This document shows, in pieces, positions 24,519-36,641 of a DNA stretch of 64,000 bases. Source of the DNA: Chlorobiota bacterium (GTDB taxonomy: Bacteria > Bacteroidota > Chlorobiia > Chlorobiales > Chlorobiaceae); assembly GCA_016868665.1 (NCBI GenBank), contig VGGK01000004.1:36654-100653 (forward strand), read 5' to 3'. Position 1 is the stretch's first letter. The number at the start of each line of letters is the position of its first letter. The position numbers and the translations under genes are program-made. The notes under the pieces are model-generated. The model made no database searches. It saw only the letters and a list, made by a program, of their open reading frames with translations, and was not told the DNA's origin.

Positions 24519-26408
24519 TCACGTACGCCCGAACATCCGGTCGAGCTGGTCAAGCATGAGTTTGACGATAACCGGCCTGCCATGGGGGCAGGAGTATGGT
24601 ACTCGCGTAGCGAAGAGATTGTCTATGAGAGAGCGCATCTCGTCCAGACTGAGTTTCTGGCCTGCCATGATTGCATTACGGCAAGAATAGGATTTCGCAA
24701 GATTATCCCGCTTTTCAAGCCTGAGCTTCGAGGCGTTCTCCTGATAACCGGCGATCATGTCCTGCAGGATGGTGACCTCGGTCCCTGATCGTACGTCCTG
24801 CGGAATCCCTTCGATCATGACGGTTCTCGACCCGAAATCACGAAGATTGAACCCGAGCCGGTAGAGGTCGTCGCGGATCTCCTCGAACACCTCGTACTCC
24901 CACTGGCGAAGCTCCACCTTTTGAGGAAAAAGCAGCTGCTGCGAATTTGGCACATTCTGCTCCATGACGTCGAGCGCACGTTCATAGAGTACCCGTTCAT
25001 GGGCCACATGCTGATCGATGATCATCATGCCATTCTTGATCTGGCAAATGATATACTTGTTATGAAGCTGCCAGATTTTCGGCTCGGCAGTTACCGGCTC
25101 CACGGACCCCTCGTCATCATGAAAACGCGACTGAAGCATTGTGGGCGGCACGTCGTCGCCCTGCATCACCTCTGACGCTCCGCTCCATTTTTCATCGGGC
25201 TCCCGAAGCGGAAACATTTCAGCCTGACGGGGTTCCATAGGATCGTCACTGCGGATACCTGACGGAAGGGAGTTTTCACGGAATCCGCTGTAGAGATCTT
25301 CCATGGTGCCCGCCCGGCCCGGTTCATTGTAGATGAGCCTCCTGTATAAGGTCTCATCCTCAGCACCTGAATGGTTCCCCTGCCGGACCGTCGGGGAAAC
25401 AAACGCTGCGTCAGGAGAAAAATCGTGGAGCTGAACAGCCCGCCTGATGACCGGATAGAACATGTTTCGCACGTTGCGCTCATCCTCGAATTTCACTTCG
25501 AGTTTTGCCGGATGCACATTGATATCGACACGGGAAGGCTCGATGCCGAGAAAGAGCATGGCAAACGGGGCCTGGCGTTCCTCGAGCAACTCGCCATAAG
25601 CCTGCTGCAATGCCTGGATGAGCATCCGGTTCTGTATGATCCTCCGGTTGATATAAAACAGCTGGTCGAATTTCTGGCGCTTCATCATGCCCGGCTTTCC
25701 GATGAATCCGTTGATGGAGAGATAGTCGTTCTCTTCGGTAATGGGTATAAGCCCCTCGGAAAAGCCTTTTCCGAAAAAGTAGTCCAGACGTTCGAAAATA
25801 TCGGGGCTCCTGAAATGGAACAGCTCTTCGTCGTCGCTGAACATGCGCCACTCGATCTCCGCATAGGCAAGCGACAGCGCCCTGACGGTTTCGAAAATAT
25901 GACGGAATTCCGTGGCGTTGGATTTCAGGAACTTACGGCGGGCCGGAACATTGAAGAAGAGATTCCTTACACTGACCGATGTGCCCGATTCCCCTGCTGT
26001 TTCGTTTTCCTCGACCAGGAGGCCGCCCTCGTAACGAAATCTCATGGCAAGCGGATCGGACTCCTGACGTGTCCTGAGTTCGAAATGCGACACAGAGGAG
26101 ATGCTGGCAAGCGCCTCGCCCCTGAAACCGAGACTCATGAGCGTATCGAGATCCCGTACATCCGAAAGTTTGCTGGTGGCGAACCTCTCGACGCAAAGCA
26201 GAGCGTCCTGGCGGTTCATACCTGAGCCGTTATCGATAATCCTGATCAGTTCCTTGCCGGCATCCTTGATCACAACGGTTATTTTCGATGCTCCTGCATC
26301 TATTGAATTTTCCAGGAGCTCCTTGACAACCGAAGCCGGACGCTGCACGACCTCGCCTGCCGATATTTTATTGGCGACAGAGTCAGGTAATCGTGAAATT
26401 TTTGCCAT
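24519..26408 (-). CDS. mutL: DNA mismatch repair protein MutL
   Basis: A 629-residue MutL. The N-terminal GHKL ATPase domain shows ELLENSIDAGA, IDNGSGM and LGFRGEALASI within residues 30-105. The C-terminal dimerisation domain carries an endonuclease-type motif IIDQHVAHERVLYE (DQHA-x2-E-x4-E with Val in place of Ala) and a SCPHGRP segment near the end, both present in nicking MutL proteins and absent from E. coli MutL. The ATG at 26408 begins MAKISRLPDSVANKI; an upstream start would add 22 unrelated residues. mutS is not nearby. Confidence 0.95.
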   Translation of the reverse strand: MAKISRLPDSVANKISAGEVVQRPASVVKELLENSIDAGASKITVVIKDAGKELIRIIDNGSGMNRQDALLCVERFATSKLSDVRDLDTLMSLGFRGEALASISSVSHFELRTRQESDPLAMRFRYEGGLLVEENETAGESGTSVSVRNLFFNVPARRKFLKSNATEFRHIFETVRALSLAYAEIEWRMFSDDEELFHFRSPDIFERLDYFFGKGFSEGLIPITEENDYLSINGFIGKPGMMKRQKFDQLFYINRRIIQNRMLIQALQQAYGELLEERQAPFAMLFLGIEPSRVDINVHPAKLEVKFEDERNVRNMFYPVIRRAVQLHDFSPDAAFVSPTVRQGNHSGAEDETLYRRLIYNEPGRAGTMEDLYSGFRENSLPSGIRSDDPMEPRQAEMFPLREPDEKWSGASEVMQGDDVPPTMLQSRFHDDEGSVEPVTAEPKIWQLHNKYIICQIKNGMMIIDQHVAHERVLYERALDVMEQNVPNSQQLLFPQKVELRQWEYEVFEEIRDDLYRLGFNLRDFGSRTVMIEGIPQDVRSGTEVTILQDMIAGYQENASKLRLEKRDNLAKSYSCRNAIMAGQKLSLDEMRSLIDNLFATRVPYSCPHGRPVIVKLMLDQLDRMFGRT

Positions 26409-26486
26409 TGAAACTACTTTGTAAGAACGTTTTTCTATCGTAAAGAGGGCCGGGCCATACCAGCCCGGCGCCATTATGCATACGGT

Positions 26487-27761
26487 TCATTCGTCGCCGC
26501 CGGAAAGACTCTTCCAGATTTCCCGCAAAGCCGCTTCTGCGAATCGCTGCTTGCACTGCAGCCTCGTCCCGTACAGACGAAAGGTGTGCGTTCGCGCGGC
26601 CACCCCGCCATCCGGCACTTTTCTTGCAAGACCTATACAGAGCGTTCCCACTGGTTTTTCCTCAGAACCTCCCGAAGGTCCTGCTATACCAGTGGTGGAA
26701 ACCGCCACATCGGCCCCGCTTAGCCGGAGAGCGCCGAGAACCATCGCTTCGGCTACGGGTTCGCTGACCGCACCATGAGCTTCGATAATCTGACGGGAAA
26801 CGCCGAGCAAAGAAATTTTCGCCTCATTGCTGTAGGCCACAATACCTTGAAGAAAATAGGCTGAGGAACCCGGAATATCGGTCAGGCGACTTGCGACAAG
26901 CCCGCCTGTACAGGATTCTGCGGTTGCGATGGTCAGGCCTTTTGCGGCAAGCAGACCGCCTATAGTCTCTTCGAGCGATGTTTCTCCGGTCGCATAGATA
27001 TAGCGCCCTGCACGTGCGGCAATGGCTTCGATAACCATTCGGTTTTCCCGCGCGACAGCATCCTGCTTCGCACCGGTCGTGCTGACCATGAGATCAACGC
27101 CTGCAACATGAGGAAGATAGGCAAGAGTCGTGCCGTCGGGCAGGCGGTCTTCGACCGCGACAAGCAGCTCCGCAAGCTGCGACTCGCCTATTCCGACGGT
27201 TTTTACAGGAGTATGCTGCATGAAGGAAGAACTCCCGGAAGCAAAAAAAGGAAGCACCGTTTCCCGCATCATTGCCTGCATCTCCAGAGGCACGCCCGGC
27301 ATCAGCACCAGATATCGGTTGCCGAAACGCTCTCCGCAGGAAAGAATCATGCCTGCTGCAGTCCCGACGGGATTGGGCACAAGAATCGATCCCTCGACCA
27401 GCGCGGCCTGATCGCGCAGGTTACCCGGTAACGACCGCCCTCGCGAAGCAAACCATGAAACGAGCATTTCATATGCCTGCGGATTCTCTTCAATGCCTCT
27501 GTTGAGCAACCTCGCTGCAGCTTTTTTCGTACGGTCGTCGCGGGTCGGTCCGAGACCGCCGGTGGCAAGCACGATATCGGCTCTTGAAAGCGATTCGGCA
27601 CACGCTGCTGCGATATCATCCTCGTCGTCGGCACATGCGACTATTCTCCGGACAGGAACGCCTATTCCTCCAAGACCGGCGGCTATAAATGCGGCATTTG
27701 TATTGACCTTGCCGCCCTTGAGCAGTTCGTCTCCGATGGATACGATTTCAGCTGTCATCAT
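26487..27761 (-). CDS. cinA: CinA-family protein (nicotinamide-nucleotide amidohydrolase)
   Basis: About 424 residues. The N-terminal MoCF-like domain (residues 1-170) begins MMTAEIVSIGDELL and has LATGGLGPTRDDRTKKA. The C-terminal PncC domain (about 265-424) has TIATAESCTGGLVASRLTDIPGSSAYF and VSTTGIAGPSGGSEEKPVGTLCIGL; it hydrolyses nicotinamide mononucleotide in pyridine nucleotide salvage. The start is set at 27761, 4 bases after the thrA stop; a longer frame would add 28 residues inside thrA and lacks family similarity. Confidence 0.93.
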   Translation of the reverse strand: MMTAEIVSIGDELLKGGKVNTNAAFIAAGLGGIGVPVRRIVACADDEDDIAAACAESLSRADIVLATGGLGPTRDDRTKKAAARLLNRGIEENPQAYEMLVSWFASRGRSLPGNLRDQAALVEGSILVPNPVGTAAGMILSCGERFGNRYLVLMPGVPLEMQAMMRETVLPFFASGSSSFMQHTPVKTVGIGESQLAELLVAVEDRLPDGTTLAYLPHVAGVDLMVSTTGAKQDAVARENRMVIEAIAARAGRYIYATGETSLEETIGGLLAAKGLTIATAESCTGGLVASRLTDIPGSSAYFLQGIVAYSNEAKISLLGVSRQIIEAHGAVSEPVAEAMVLGALRLSGADVAVSTTGIAGPSGGSEEKPVGTLCIGLARKVPDGGVAARTHTFRLYGTRLQCKQRFAEAALREIWKSLSGGDE

Positions 27762-27765
27762 AGGC

Positions 27766-30231
27766 TTACACCAGATAACTTGCAACCCGCAGTATATCGG
27801 CAAAAACGCCGCCTGCCGTAACCTCTGCCCCGGCACCCGGACCACGCACGACGAGTGGAGTATCGAAATACCTGTCGGTAGTGAACACCACCATATTCTC
27901 GGAACCGCTCAGACCCGCAAGCGGACTGGCAAGAGGCACATGCTTCACGCCGATGCTGGCCTTGCCGCTTCGGATCTCGCCGGCATAGGATATGGTCATG
28001 CCGTTTTCTCCCGCTTTGCGAATACGGTCGGCATAAAGGTCGTCGACCATTCCGAGACGGTCGAGAAACTCTCCGACCGGCATATCGTCCCGAAGCTCTT
28101 CAGGTACGAGACTCTCGCATTGCACATCGGAGTACTCCATATCATAACCGAGTTCACGGCCCAGTATCAGCACTTTTCTCGCAAAATCCGCACCTGAGAG
28201 ATCGTCCCTCGGATCGGGTTCCGTATACCCGGCATCTTTGGCCTTCCTGACGATATCGCTGAAAAGACCTCCCTTGCGAAGTTCGTTGAAAATATAGCTC
28301 AGGGTTCCGGACAGCACGCCCTGGATACTGACGATGTTGTCGCCGCTGTTTTTCAGGTCGTTGAGCGTGTTGATGATGGGAAGACCGGCCCCTACGTTGG
28401 TTTCATAGAGAAATCGTGCATTGCTGCCCCTCTGGGCCATCCTGATGCTTTCATAAAGTTCCGCAGGTCCAGCCATGCCGAGTTTGTTGGCTGTCACGAC
28501 GGAAATATTAGCCTGAAGCAGTTGCGGATAGCGCTCGGCAACTGCTTCGTTCGCCGTACAGTCAACAAAAACAGTATTATGCAGGTTTCGATCCATAATA
28601 AGCCTGATATATCCCTCTATTCCCGCAGATTCGGGAGAACGGGCGTCGAGCGAACTTTCCCAGTGTTCAAGATCGATTCCTCCGTCACAAACAGCGATCA
28701 TCCTGGTATTGGCCAGGCCGCATACCAATACGTCAAGATCTTTTTCCTGCCTGAGGTTCATTCTATGCTTTTCAATCTGCCGGATCAGGCTTTTTGCGAT
28801 CGTTCCCGTACCGGCTATAAAAACATGAATCTTGCGCTGAGAAAGGAAAAACGACTCGTGAATGCAATTAAGCGCCTTGTCTTCGTCCCGGCTGTCGATC
28901 ACCACGGAAATATTCATTTCGTTGGCTCCCTGTGCTACAGCTATGACATTGATGCCGTTCTTTCCGAGCGTCTCGAATAACTGGGCTGATACTCCCGGAT
29001 GACCCGTCATGTTATTGCCGACAACGGCGACCATGGCAAGATTGCGTCTGAGTACAAGCGGATCGATCAGACGAGCTGCAGTCTCGGAGGCAAACTCCTC
29101 TTCCAGCGCTTTTTTCGCTTTAGCGGCCTGCTGCGGATCGATGGCAAGACTGATCGACTGCTCGGACGAGGCCTGGGATATAAAGATCACGTTGACTGAA
29201 CTCCTGGCCAGACAGCTGAAAAGACGCGAGGCGATGCCCGGCACTCCTACCATACCACTCCCGGAAAGATTGAGCAGCACAACCCTGTTAATGGAACTGA
29301 GACCGGTAACCGGATGCTGCCGGGCCTGCTGCCGATGAACCTCTCGCTCGATTCTCGTGCCCGGTGCATCGGGATTGAACGAATTTTTTATAAGTACCGG
29401 AATGGAGGCCTTCATGGCCGGCTGAATAGCGTACGGATGAAGTATCTTCGCTCCAGCATGCGACAACTCCATGGCTTCGGCGTAGCTGATGAACGGAAGT
29501 ACCCTCGCATCCCTGACCCGTCTTGGATCTGCGCTGAAAAAGCCGTCCACATCGGTCCATATAAGTATCTCCTCGGCGCCGAGAGCTGCGCCGATCAGCG
29601 AAGCTGTATAATCTGACCCGCCCCTGCCCAGCGTTGTAGTCGTGCCGTCAGGTGCCGCGGCAATATAGCCGGTGACGACGGGAATCGCTCCGTCTTCGCC
29701 AATCCGCTCCCTCACTCTCACGTAAGTTTCCCCTGTATTGACTTTCGCGCTGCAATAGTTCGTATCGGTAACGATCAACTCGCGTGCATCAATATAGACT
29801 GCAGGTATACCCTGCGAATTCAGGTACCCTGCAACAATACGGGCAGAGAGCCGCTCCCCGAAACTGAGCAGGAGTGCTGTGCTTTTTTCCGACAGCTCCC
29901 TCAACAGAAAAACCCCGTGCACGAGGTCGTACAGTTCTATGAGATCCTTGCCTGTAAGAGTCGAAATACCTCCGTCGTTGCCGCCCGGGAACAGTTCGAT
30001 GAAAACACGTTCATGCATCTGGCGGATATCGTCGAGAATCTGACGGTAGTTGTCGCGCCCTGCACTTGCAGCCGTTGCGGCTTCAAGCAGGAGGTCTGTT
30101 ACCCGGTAGATAGCCGATACGACAACTACCGGCGGGCGATCCTCTGCCGATGCGGCAGCAATGATTCCGGCAACCTTTCTGATCCTTGCGGCGGAGCCCA
30201 GAGAGCTTCCCCCGAACTTGTAAATCTTCAT
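27766..30231 (-). CDS. thrA: Bifunctional aspartokinase / homoserine dehydrogenase
   Basis: An 821-residue fusion of normal length. Residues 1-290 are aspartokinase (KFGGSSLG at the N-terminus, then TLGRGGSDYTASLIGAALGA). Residues 310-455 hold two ACT-type regulatory domains. Residues 465-821 are homoserine dehydrogenase (FIAGTGTIAKSLIRQI, VTANKLGMAG, GAGLPIINTL). It catalyses the first and third steps from aspartate to threonine and methionine, and the ACT domains predict threonine feedback. thrB and thrC lie 3 kb away on the other strand, separated by atpA-atpG. Confidence 0.97.
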   Translation of the reverse strand: MKIYKFGGSSLGSAARIRKVAGIIAAASAEDRPPVVVVSAIYRVTDLLLEAATAASAGRDNYRQILDDIRQMHERVFIELFPGGNDGGISTLTGKDLIELYDLVHGVFLLRELSEKSTALLLSFGERLSARIVAGYLNSQGIPAVYIDARELIVTDTNYCSAKVNTGETYVRVRERIGEDGAIPVVTGYIAAAPDGTTTTLGRGGSDYTASLIGAALGAEEILIWTDVDGFFSADPRRVRDARVLPFISYAEAMELSHAGAKILHPYAIQPAMKASIPVLIKNSFNPDAPGTRIEREVHRQQARQHPVTGLSSINRVVLLNLSGSGMVGVPGIASRLFSCLARSSVNVIFISQASSEQSISLAIDPQQAAKAKKALEEEFASETAARLIDPLVLRRNLAMVAVVGNNMTGHPGVSAQLFETLGKNGINVIAVAQGANEMNISVVIDSRDEDKALNCIHESFFLSQRKIHVFIAGTGTIAKSLIRQIEKHRMNLRQEKDLDVLVCGLANTRMIAVCDGGIDLEHWESSLDARSPESAGIEGYIRLIMDRNLHNTVFVDCTANEAVAERYPQLLQANISVVTANKLGMAGPAELYESIRMAQRGSNARFLYETNVGAGLPIINTLNDLKNSGDNIVSIQGVLSGTLSYIFNELRKGGLFSDIVRKAKDAGYTEPDPRDDLSGADFARKVLILGRELGYDMEYSDVQCESLVPEELRDDMPVGEFLDRLGMVDDLYADRIRKAGENGMTISYAGEIRSGKASIGVKHVPLASPLAGLSGSENMVVFTTDRYFDTPLVVRGPGAGAEVTAGGVFADILRVASYLV

Positions 30232-30283
30232 GCTGGCGTTAACGCATTAATAAAAGACTTTCTGCTTCACGATGAACTTATGA

Positions 30284-30312
30284 AATAAACATCATTTCCC
30301 TGTAGAGGTCAA
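30284..30312 (-). promoter_or_regulatory. Candidate sigma-70 promoter of thrA
   Basis: On the minus strand TTGACC (30307-30312) and TTTATT (30284-30289) are spaced by exactly 17 bases, 53 bases upstream of the thrA start and downstream of the atpG terminator. The -10 element matches only four of six consensus positions, so this is a candidate only. Confidence 0.4.
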
Positions 30313-30344
30313 CACCTCCGCGAGAAAAACCATCCGGCTGTAAT

Positions 30345-30369
30345 AAAAAAGCGCCCGTCAGGGCGCTTT
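30345..30369 (-). terminator. Terminator after atpG
   Basis: On the minus strand AAAGCGCCC (30361-30369) pairs with GGGCGCTTT (30348-30356) around a 4-base loop and runs into six T residues (30345-30350). It lies 33 bases after the atpG stop. Confidence 0.9.
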
Positions 30370-30401
30370 GAATCGACATATGCTGAAAACCCTCAAGGAA
30401 A

Positions 30402-31280
30402 TCAGCTCTTGAGCGCATCGGCACCAGCGACGATTTCACTCAACTCCTTGGTAATCGCAGCCTGACGGGCGCGATTATAACTGATATTGAGTGTGCGCAA
30501 CAACTCTTTGGCGTTCTCTGTCGCAGAATCCATCGCAGACATACGCGCAGCCTGCTCGGCGGCATTGGATTCGAGCATCACGCGCCAAACCTGAGTATTG
30601 AGGTGCTTTGGCACAAGTTCGTCAATGATTGCCGATGGGGATGGTTCATAGATATAATCGCTGCTGCTCTCCTTGCCAGCGCCCGCTGCTGCGGCGATGG
30701 GAAGCAGTTCTTCTGCCTTGAGCACAGGAGCGAGAACGCTCTTGAACTCGTTGTATACCACAACCACCCGATCAACCTCGCCTTTCAGGTACATGGCCGA
30801 TGACGTCTCGGCTATCTCCTTTGCAATGCTGAAATCGAGATTCTGGAAAACGCCGGGGTAACCTTTGACGATGTTGAATCCTCTCTTACGGAAGTAATCG
30901 AAACCCCGCGTCCCGGCGCAGATCATGCTGACTCCGCCGTTCCTGTACTGAGCCGCATAATCCTCGGTTGCGATCTTCTGGGCAAGTTTGATGATGTTGG
31001 TGTTGAACGCGCCGCACAGCCCCCTGTCGGCCGTAATGAGCACCACCAGCACTTTTTTTACTTCCGGACGGCCCGACAGCAGGGGATTGAGCGATGTATC
31101 GACCTTGGCCGAAAGCGATGCAAGCATCTCTTTAAGCTTGCCGGCATATGGTCTGGCCATGATAGCCCTGTCCTGAGCCCTGCGAAGCTTGGCGGCCGCA
31201 ACCATTTTCATGGCCTTGGTTACCTGCTGCGTGGATTTCACCCCCTTGATTCGTACACGTATATCCTTTAATGTAGGCAT
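30402..31280 (-). CDS. atpG: ATP synthase gamma subunit
   Basis: The central rotor shaft of F1. The 292-residue protein begins [36 protein letters not shown], the classic gamma signature, and ends with the C-terminal coiled-coil helix ([34 protein letters not shown]). GLCGAFN, also highly conserved, is near residue 88. It follows atpA by 21 bases. The other F1 and Fo genes are not in the window, so the ATP synthase genes are split in this genome, as in other green sulfur bacteria. Confidence 0.97.
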   Translation of the reverse strand: MPTLKDIRVRIKGVKSTQQVTKAMKMVAAAKLRRAQDRAIMARPYAGKLKEMLASLSAKVDTSLNPLLSGRPEVKKVLVVLITADRGLCGAFNTNIIKLAQKIATEDYAAQYRNGGVSMICAGTRGFDYFRKRGFNIVKGYPGVFQNLDFSIAKEIAETSSAMYLKGEVDRVVVVYNEFKSVLAPVLKAEELLPIAAAAGAGKESSSDYIYEPSPSAIIDELVPKHLNTQVWRVMLESNAAEQAARMSAMDSATENAKELLRTLNISYNRARQAAITKELSEIVAGADALKS

Positions 31281-31301
31281 GTATTAGGGTCTGTTAATAA
31301 A

Positions 31302-32882
<1,581 letters not shown>

Positions 32883-33123
32883 ATCTTATTCGCTTGGTTA
32901 TTTGTTTTTTAAGAAAAGAGAAAGATTCTGCTTACCTTCTTTTGAAATCAGACTTGGCCATTTACCTTTCAAAAAATAAAAGCCAAATTTAACGAAAAGC
33001 TTTTAGTTATTCAAATTCTCTATATAATTTGATGATGCAGGATGCAGAAGCATATGCGATTCTGCGGGGTAAGGCCGCGCTGCGTCGGGATCAACAAGAC
33101 AAAGAGAAATCACAGTACATGGT

Positions 33124-34089
33124 ATGAAAACGGTCAGGGGATTCGCTTCGGCAACAGTCGGCAACGTTGCCTGCGGTTTTGATGTACTTGGATTTGCCAT
33201 AACCGAACCCGGCGATGAGGTTACTCTTACCCTTTCTGAAAAAAAGCAGCCTCACTGCCCTGTTTCGATCACAGGCATTTCGGGAGACGGCGGCGCACTA
33301 CCTCTCGATCCTCGAAAAAACACATCGAGCTTCGTTGTACTGAAGTTTCTCGAACATATCCGCGCGCACAAGGGTATCGACTTTTCAGGCCATATCGAGC
33401 TTGAGCTTAAAAAGAACCTCCCCCTCAGCAGCGGCATGGGCAGCAGCGCGGCAAGCGGTGCTGCCGCGCTTGTGGCGGCAAACGAACTGCTTGGTCACCC
33501 ATGCTCGAAAATGGAGCTTGTGCATTTCGCGATCGAGGGCGAGCGGGTCGCATGCGGTTCCGCGCATGCAGACAATGCAGCCCCGTCAATCCTCGGCAAT
33601 TTTGTCCTGATCCGCAGCTATACACCGCTCGACCTAATAACCATTCCGCCTCCGACAGATCTCTACTGCACGCTTGTGCATCCGCACACCGAGCTTCGCA
33701 CATCGTTTGCACGCTCTGTTCTGCCCCAGGCTATCCCGCTGAAAACCGCAATACAGCAATGGGGAAACGTAGGAGCCCTGGTCGCAGGCCTGCTCACCTC
33801 GGACTACGATCTCATCGGCAGGTCCCTCGTCGATGTTGTCGCGGAACCCAAACGCGCTCCGCTGATTCCCGGATTTTTCGATGTTCAGCGTGCGGCTATC
33901 GACGCAGGCGCTCTCGGCTGCAGCATCGCGGGTTCAGGTCCGTCCCTGTTCGCATTCTCATCTTCGGAAAAAACCGCAAGGGAAGCAGGCAACGCCATGC
34001 AACACGCGTTCCTCTCGTCGCCGGCCAAACTCGCATCCGATATGTGGGTCTCCCCTATCTGCAGCGAAGGCGCGAAGATTCTGTCATAA
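33124..34089 (+). CDS. thrB: Homoserine kinase
   Basis: A GHMP kinase that phosphorylates homoserine for threonine synthesis. The 321-residue protein has the N-terminal motif VRGFASATVGNVACGFDVLG, the ATP-binding GHMP signature KNLPLSSGMGSSAASGAAAL near residue 100 and the C-terminal GCSIAGSGPSLFAF. thrC follows after 21 bases, so the two form an operon; thrA is nearby but in a separate transcription unit. Confidence 0.96.
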   Translation: MKTVRGFASATVGNVACGFDVLGFAITEPGDEVTLTLSEKKQPHCPVSITGISGDGGALPLDPRKNTSSFVVLKFLEHIRAHKGIDFSGHIELELKKNLPLSSGMGSSAASGAAALVAANELLGHPCSKMELVHFAIEGERVACGSAHADNAAPSILGNFVLIRSYTPLDLITIPPPTDLYCTLVHPHTELRTSFARSVLPQAIPLKTAIQQWGNVGALVAGLLTSDYDLIGRSLVDVVAEPKRAPLIPGFFDVQRAAIDAGALGCSIAGSGPSLFAFSSSEKTAREAGNAMQHAFLSSPAKLASDMWVSPICSEGAKILS

Positions 34090-34110
34090 TTTCACCCTCC
34101 ACACCGCCTT

Positions 34111-35424
34111 ATGATCTATTTCAGCACCAATAAATCCTCCGTACCGGTTTCCATAAAAAAAGCCACGCTCGAAGGACTCGCCCCTGACGGTGGCCTTTAT
34201 GTACCATCGGAAATTCCCCGGTTCTCTGCACCCGAACTGCAACTGCTCGAAGAGGGGAATTTCAGCGACATCGCCTTTGCCATAGCAAAAAAATTCATAG
34301 GCGACGAAATGCCGCCTGATCGTCTTGGTGACCTGATCGAGAGCTGCTACCCGTTCGACACCCCTCTTGTGAGGCTTTCGGAGAATACCTTCGTCGAAGA
34401 ACTGTTTTCGGGCCCCACCCTCGCATTCAAGGACTACGGAGCTCGGTTTCTTGCCCGACTGACCGGATATTTCGCATCCGAAGACAACAGGCTCATCACC
34501 GTACTTGTCGCCACTTCAGGCGATACCGGCAGCGCGGTGGCATACGGTTTCCAGGGTATCCCCAATACGAGGGTCGTGCTGCTCTACCCGTCCGGAAAGG
34601 TCAGCTACCTTCAGGAACAGCAGCTCACCACCGCCGGCGGCAATGTGCATGCCCTCGAGGTACAGGGTGATTTCGACGACTGCCAGCGTCTTGTCAAGCA
34701 GGCGTTCGTCGATCCTGACCTGAAAAAGAAACTCACGCTGACCTCGGCAAACTCGATCAATATATCCCGGCTGATTCCGCAGTCTTTCTACTACGCCTGG
34801 GCATCGTTGCACCTGAAATCGGCATACGGTCTCGAAAACCCCGTCTTCTCGGTACCAAGCGGCAACTACGGAAACCTGACGGCCGGCATCCTCGCCCGGA
34901 TGATGGGATTCCCGATCGGTCACTTTGTAGCCGCCTCGAACGCCAACGACAGCGTTACGAGGTACCTTAAGGACGGACGTTACGAGCCGAAACCGACCGT
35001 GACGACGCTGTCTACAGCCATGGATGTCGGCAATCCGAGCAATTTTGCTCGACTTCGCCATCTCTACAACAACGACTGCCATGCGATGGCCGACGACATT
35101 ACCGGCATTTCAGTCTCCGACGAAGCTACAAGGGAAACTATCCGGAACATATTCAGTCAGTACGATTATGTCCTTGACCCGCATACAGCAGTCGGCTTCA
35201 GGGCCCTTGAAACCTATCGAACAGCAAGCGGAAGCCTGGCTCCGGGCATCGTGCTTTCCACTGCTCATCCAGCAAAGTTCCTTGAAGTCATTGAAGAGGT
35301 TCTCGGCATGAGAGTCAACATACCCGAACGGCTTGCCGACGTGCTTGAAAAAGAAAAGCAGTCGACCCTCATCGGTGCCGGGTATGATGATCTTGTGGAT
35401 TTCCTGAAACATCTTGACCAGTAA
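34111..35424 (+). CDS. thrC: Threonine synthase
   Basis: A PLP enzyme that turns O-phosphohomoserine into threonine. The 437-residue protein has the N-terminal class signature APDGGLYVPSEIP, the PLP lysine in SGPTLAFKDYGARF near residue 109, the phosphate-binding VATSGDTGSAVA near 131 and NSINISRLIPQ near 213. Length and motifs fit the longer, yeast-like or E. coli-like class of threonine synthases. plsC starts 16 bases after the stop. Confidence 0.96.
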   Translation: MIYFSTNKSSVPVSIKKATLEGLAPDGGLYVPSEIPRFSAPELQLLEEGNFSDIAFAIAKKFIGDEMPPDRLGDLIESCYPFDTPLVRLSENTFVEELFSGPTLAFKDYGARFLARLTGYFASEDNRLITVLVATSGDTGSAVAYGFQGIPNTRVVLLYPSGKVSYLQEQQLTTAGGNVHALEVQGDFDDCQRLVKQAFVDPDLKKKLTLTSANSINISRLIPQSFYYAWASLHLKSAYGLENPVFSVPSGNYGNLTAGILARMMGFPIGHFVAASNANDSVTRYLKDGRYEPKPTVTTLSTAMDVGNPSNFARLRHLYNNDCHAMADDITGISVSDEATRETIRNIFSQYDYVLDPHTAVGFRALETYRTASGSLAPGIVLSTAHPAKFLEVIEEVLGMRVNIPERLADVLEKEKQSTLIGAGYDDLVDFLKHLDQ

Positions 35425-35440
35425 CGGAAAGGATCGCCCT

Positions 35441-36157
35441 ATGAGCATGCGCACGCTGCTATTCTTTCTGGTGATCATACCGATCATGTTCCTCGGTATG
35501 TCGCTTGCGCTCGTCGTGAGCCTGTTCGAGCATACCGGCGATTTTTTCTCGCGGATGGCATCATGGTGGGGACGTTTCTCGGCAAGGATCTTCGGTATCG
35601 ACATCGAAGTAACCGGCGAGGAGAACTACCGTGCCGGCGAGAGCTATCTGGTGGTCAGCAACCATGCAGGCATGGCCGATATTCCGCTGCTTCTGGGCGC
35701 CATGAAGCTGAACCTCCGGTTCGTAGCAAAAGAGGAGCTCGGAAGGATACCGGTATTCGGATGGACGCTGAAACGCTCCGGTTACGTGATGATCAAGCGC
35801 GGCCAGAACCGCGAAGCACTTAAAAGCCTGCTTGCAGCGGCCGACGTGCTTAAAAGCGGCCGGTCGGTACACATTTTTCCTGAAGGTACCCGGTCGGAAA
35901 ACGGAAAACTCCTTCCCTTCAAGCGCGGCGCCTTCCTGGTGGCAATGAAAGGTGGAGCGCCGCTTCTGCCGGTCACCATTATCGGCAGTAACCGCATAAC
36001 GCCGAAAAAAAGTCTCAGGATACAGCGAGGAACCGTTCGAATCGTTATCGGCAAGCCTCTGGAGCCATCCGGTTTTCCGAATGCCGAAACGCTTCTGGAT
36101 GCATCGTACCTCGAGATTGCCGCTAATCTCGAACGATACGGCGGCTCTCAGAACTGA
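35441..36157 (+). CDS. plsC: 1-acyl-sn-glycerol-3-phosphate acyltransferase
   Basis: Makes phosphatidic acid from lysophosphatidic acid. The 238-residue protein has an N-terminal membrane segment (residues 3-29), the acyltransferase catalytic motif NHAGMAD (NHx4D), the [10 protein letters not shown] segment and the acceptor-binding motif FPEGTRS. The ATG at 35441 is chosen because AAAGGATCG precedes it; an in-frame ATG at 35414 lies inside thrC. The end overlaps the convergent ribH by 10 bases. Confidence 0.93.
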   Translation: MSMRTLLFFLVIIPIMFLGMSLALVVSLFEHTGDFFSRMASWWGRFSARIFGIDIEVTGEENYRAGESYLVVSNHAGMADIPLLLGAMKLNLRFVAKEELGRIPVFGWTLKRSGYVMIKRGQNREALKSLLAAADVLKSGRSVHIFPEGTRSENGKLLPFKRGAFLVAMKGGAPLLPVTIIGSNRITPKKSLRIQRGTVRIVIGKPLEPSGFPNAETLLDASYLEIAANLERYGGSQN

Positions 36158-36615
36158 CGATAGAGATTTACCATTTCCATAGCCGTCATTGCCGCATCGA
36201 AGCCTTTGTTGCCGGCTTTCGTACCCGCCCTTTCGATTGCCTGTTCAAGGTTTTCCGTTGTCAGTACTCCGAACGATACGGGAACCATGGTGTCGAGCGA
36301 TACCTGGGCGATTCCTTTGGTTGCTTCAGCCGCAATCACGTCGAAATGAGGAGTGGAACCCCTGATGATAACGCCGAGCGCAATAACCGCATCGGCGGAG
36401 CCGCTGGTCGCGACTTTTTTCGACACCATAGGCAGTTCGAATGCGCCGGGACAGCGGTAAATCGTGATATCCTCCTGACGTCCGCCATGACGGAGAATAC
36501 AGTCCACCGCTCCGTCAACAAGCTTTTGGCCGATGAAGTCGTTAAAACGCGAAACGACCAGCGCGAAGCGGATACCAGCAGCGCTGAGGGCTCCTTCAAT
36601 TTGTTTTATCTGCAT
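36148..36615 (-). CDS. ribH: 6,7-dimethyl-8-ribityllumazine synthase
   Basis: Makes the direct precursor of riboflavin. The 155-residue protein shows the family motifs [28 protein letters not shown] (near residue 54), [17 protein letters not shown] with the catalytic His region, and [27 protein letters not shown]. No FMN riboswitch was seen upstream. gmhA lies 26 bases upstream on the same strand, and the convergent plsC overlaps the 3' end. Confidence 0.97.
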   Translation of the reverse strand: MQIKQIEGALSAAGIRFALVVSRFNDFIGQKLVDGAVDCILRHGGRQEDITIYRCPGAFELPMVSKKVATSGSADAVIALGVIIRGSTPHFDVIAAEATKGIAQVSLDTMVPVSFGVLTTENLEQAIERAGTKAGNKGFDAAMTAMEMVNLYRQF

Positions 36616-36641
36616 AATTACGTTATAAATAAGTTAAATCG

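Noticed and set aside
36616..36641. FMN riboswitch for ribH
   Set aside because: The gap upstream of ribH is only 26 bases and the gene is probably co-transcribed with gmhA.
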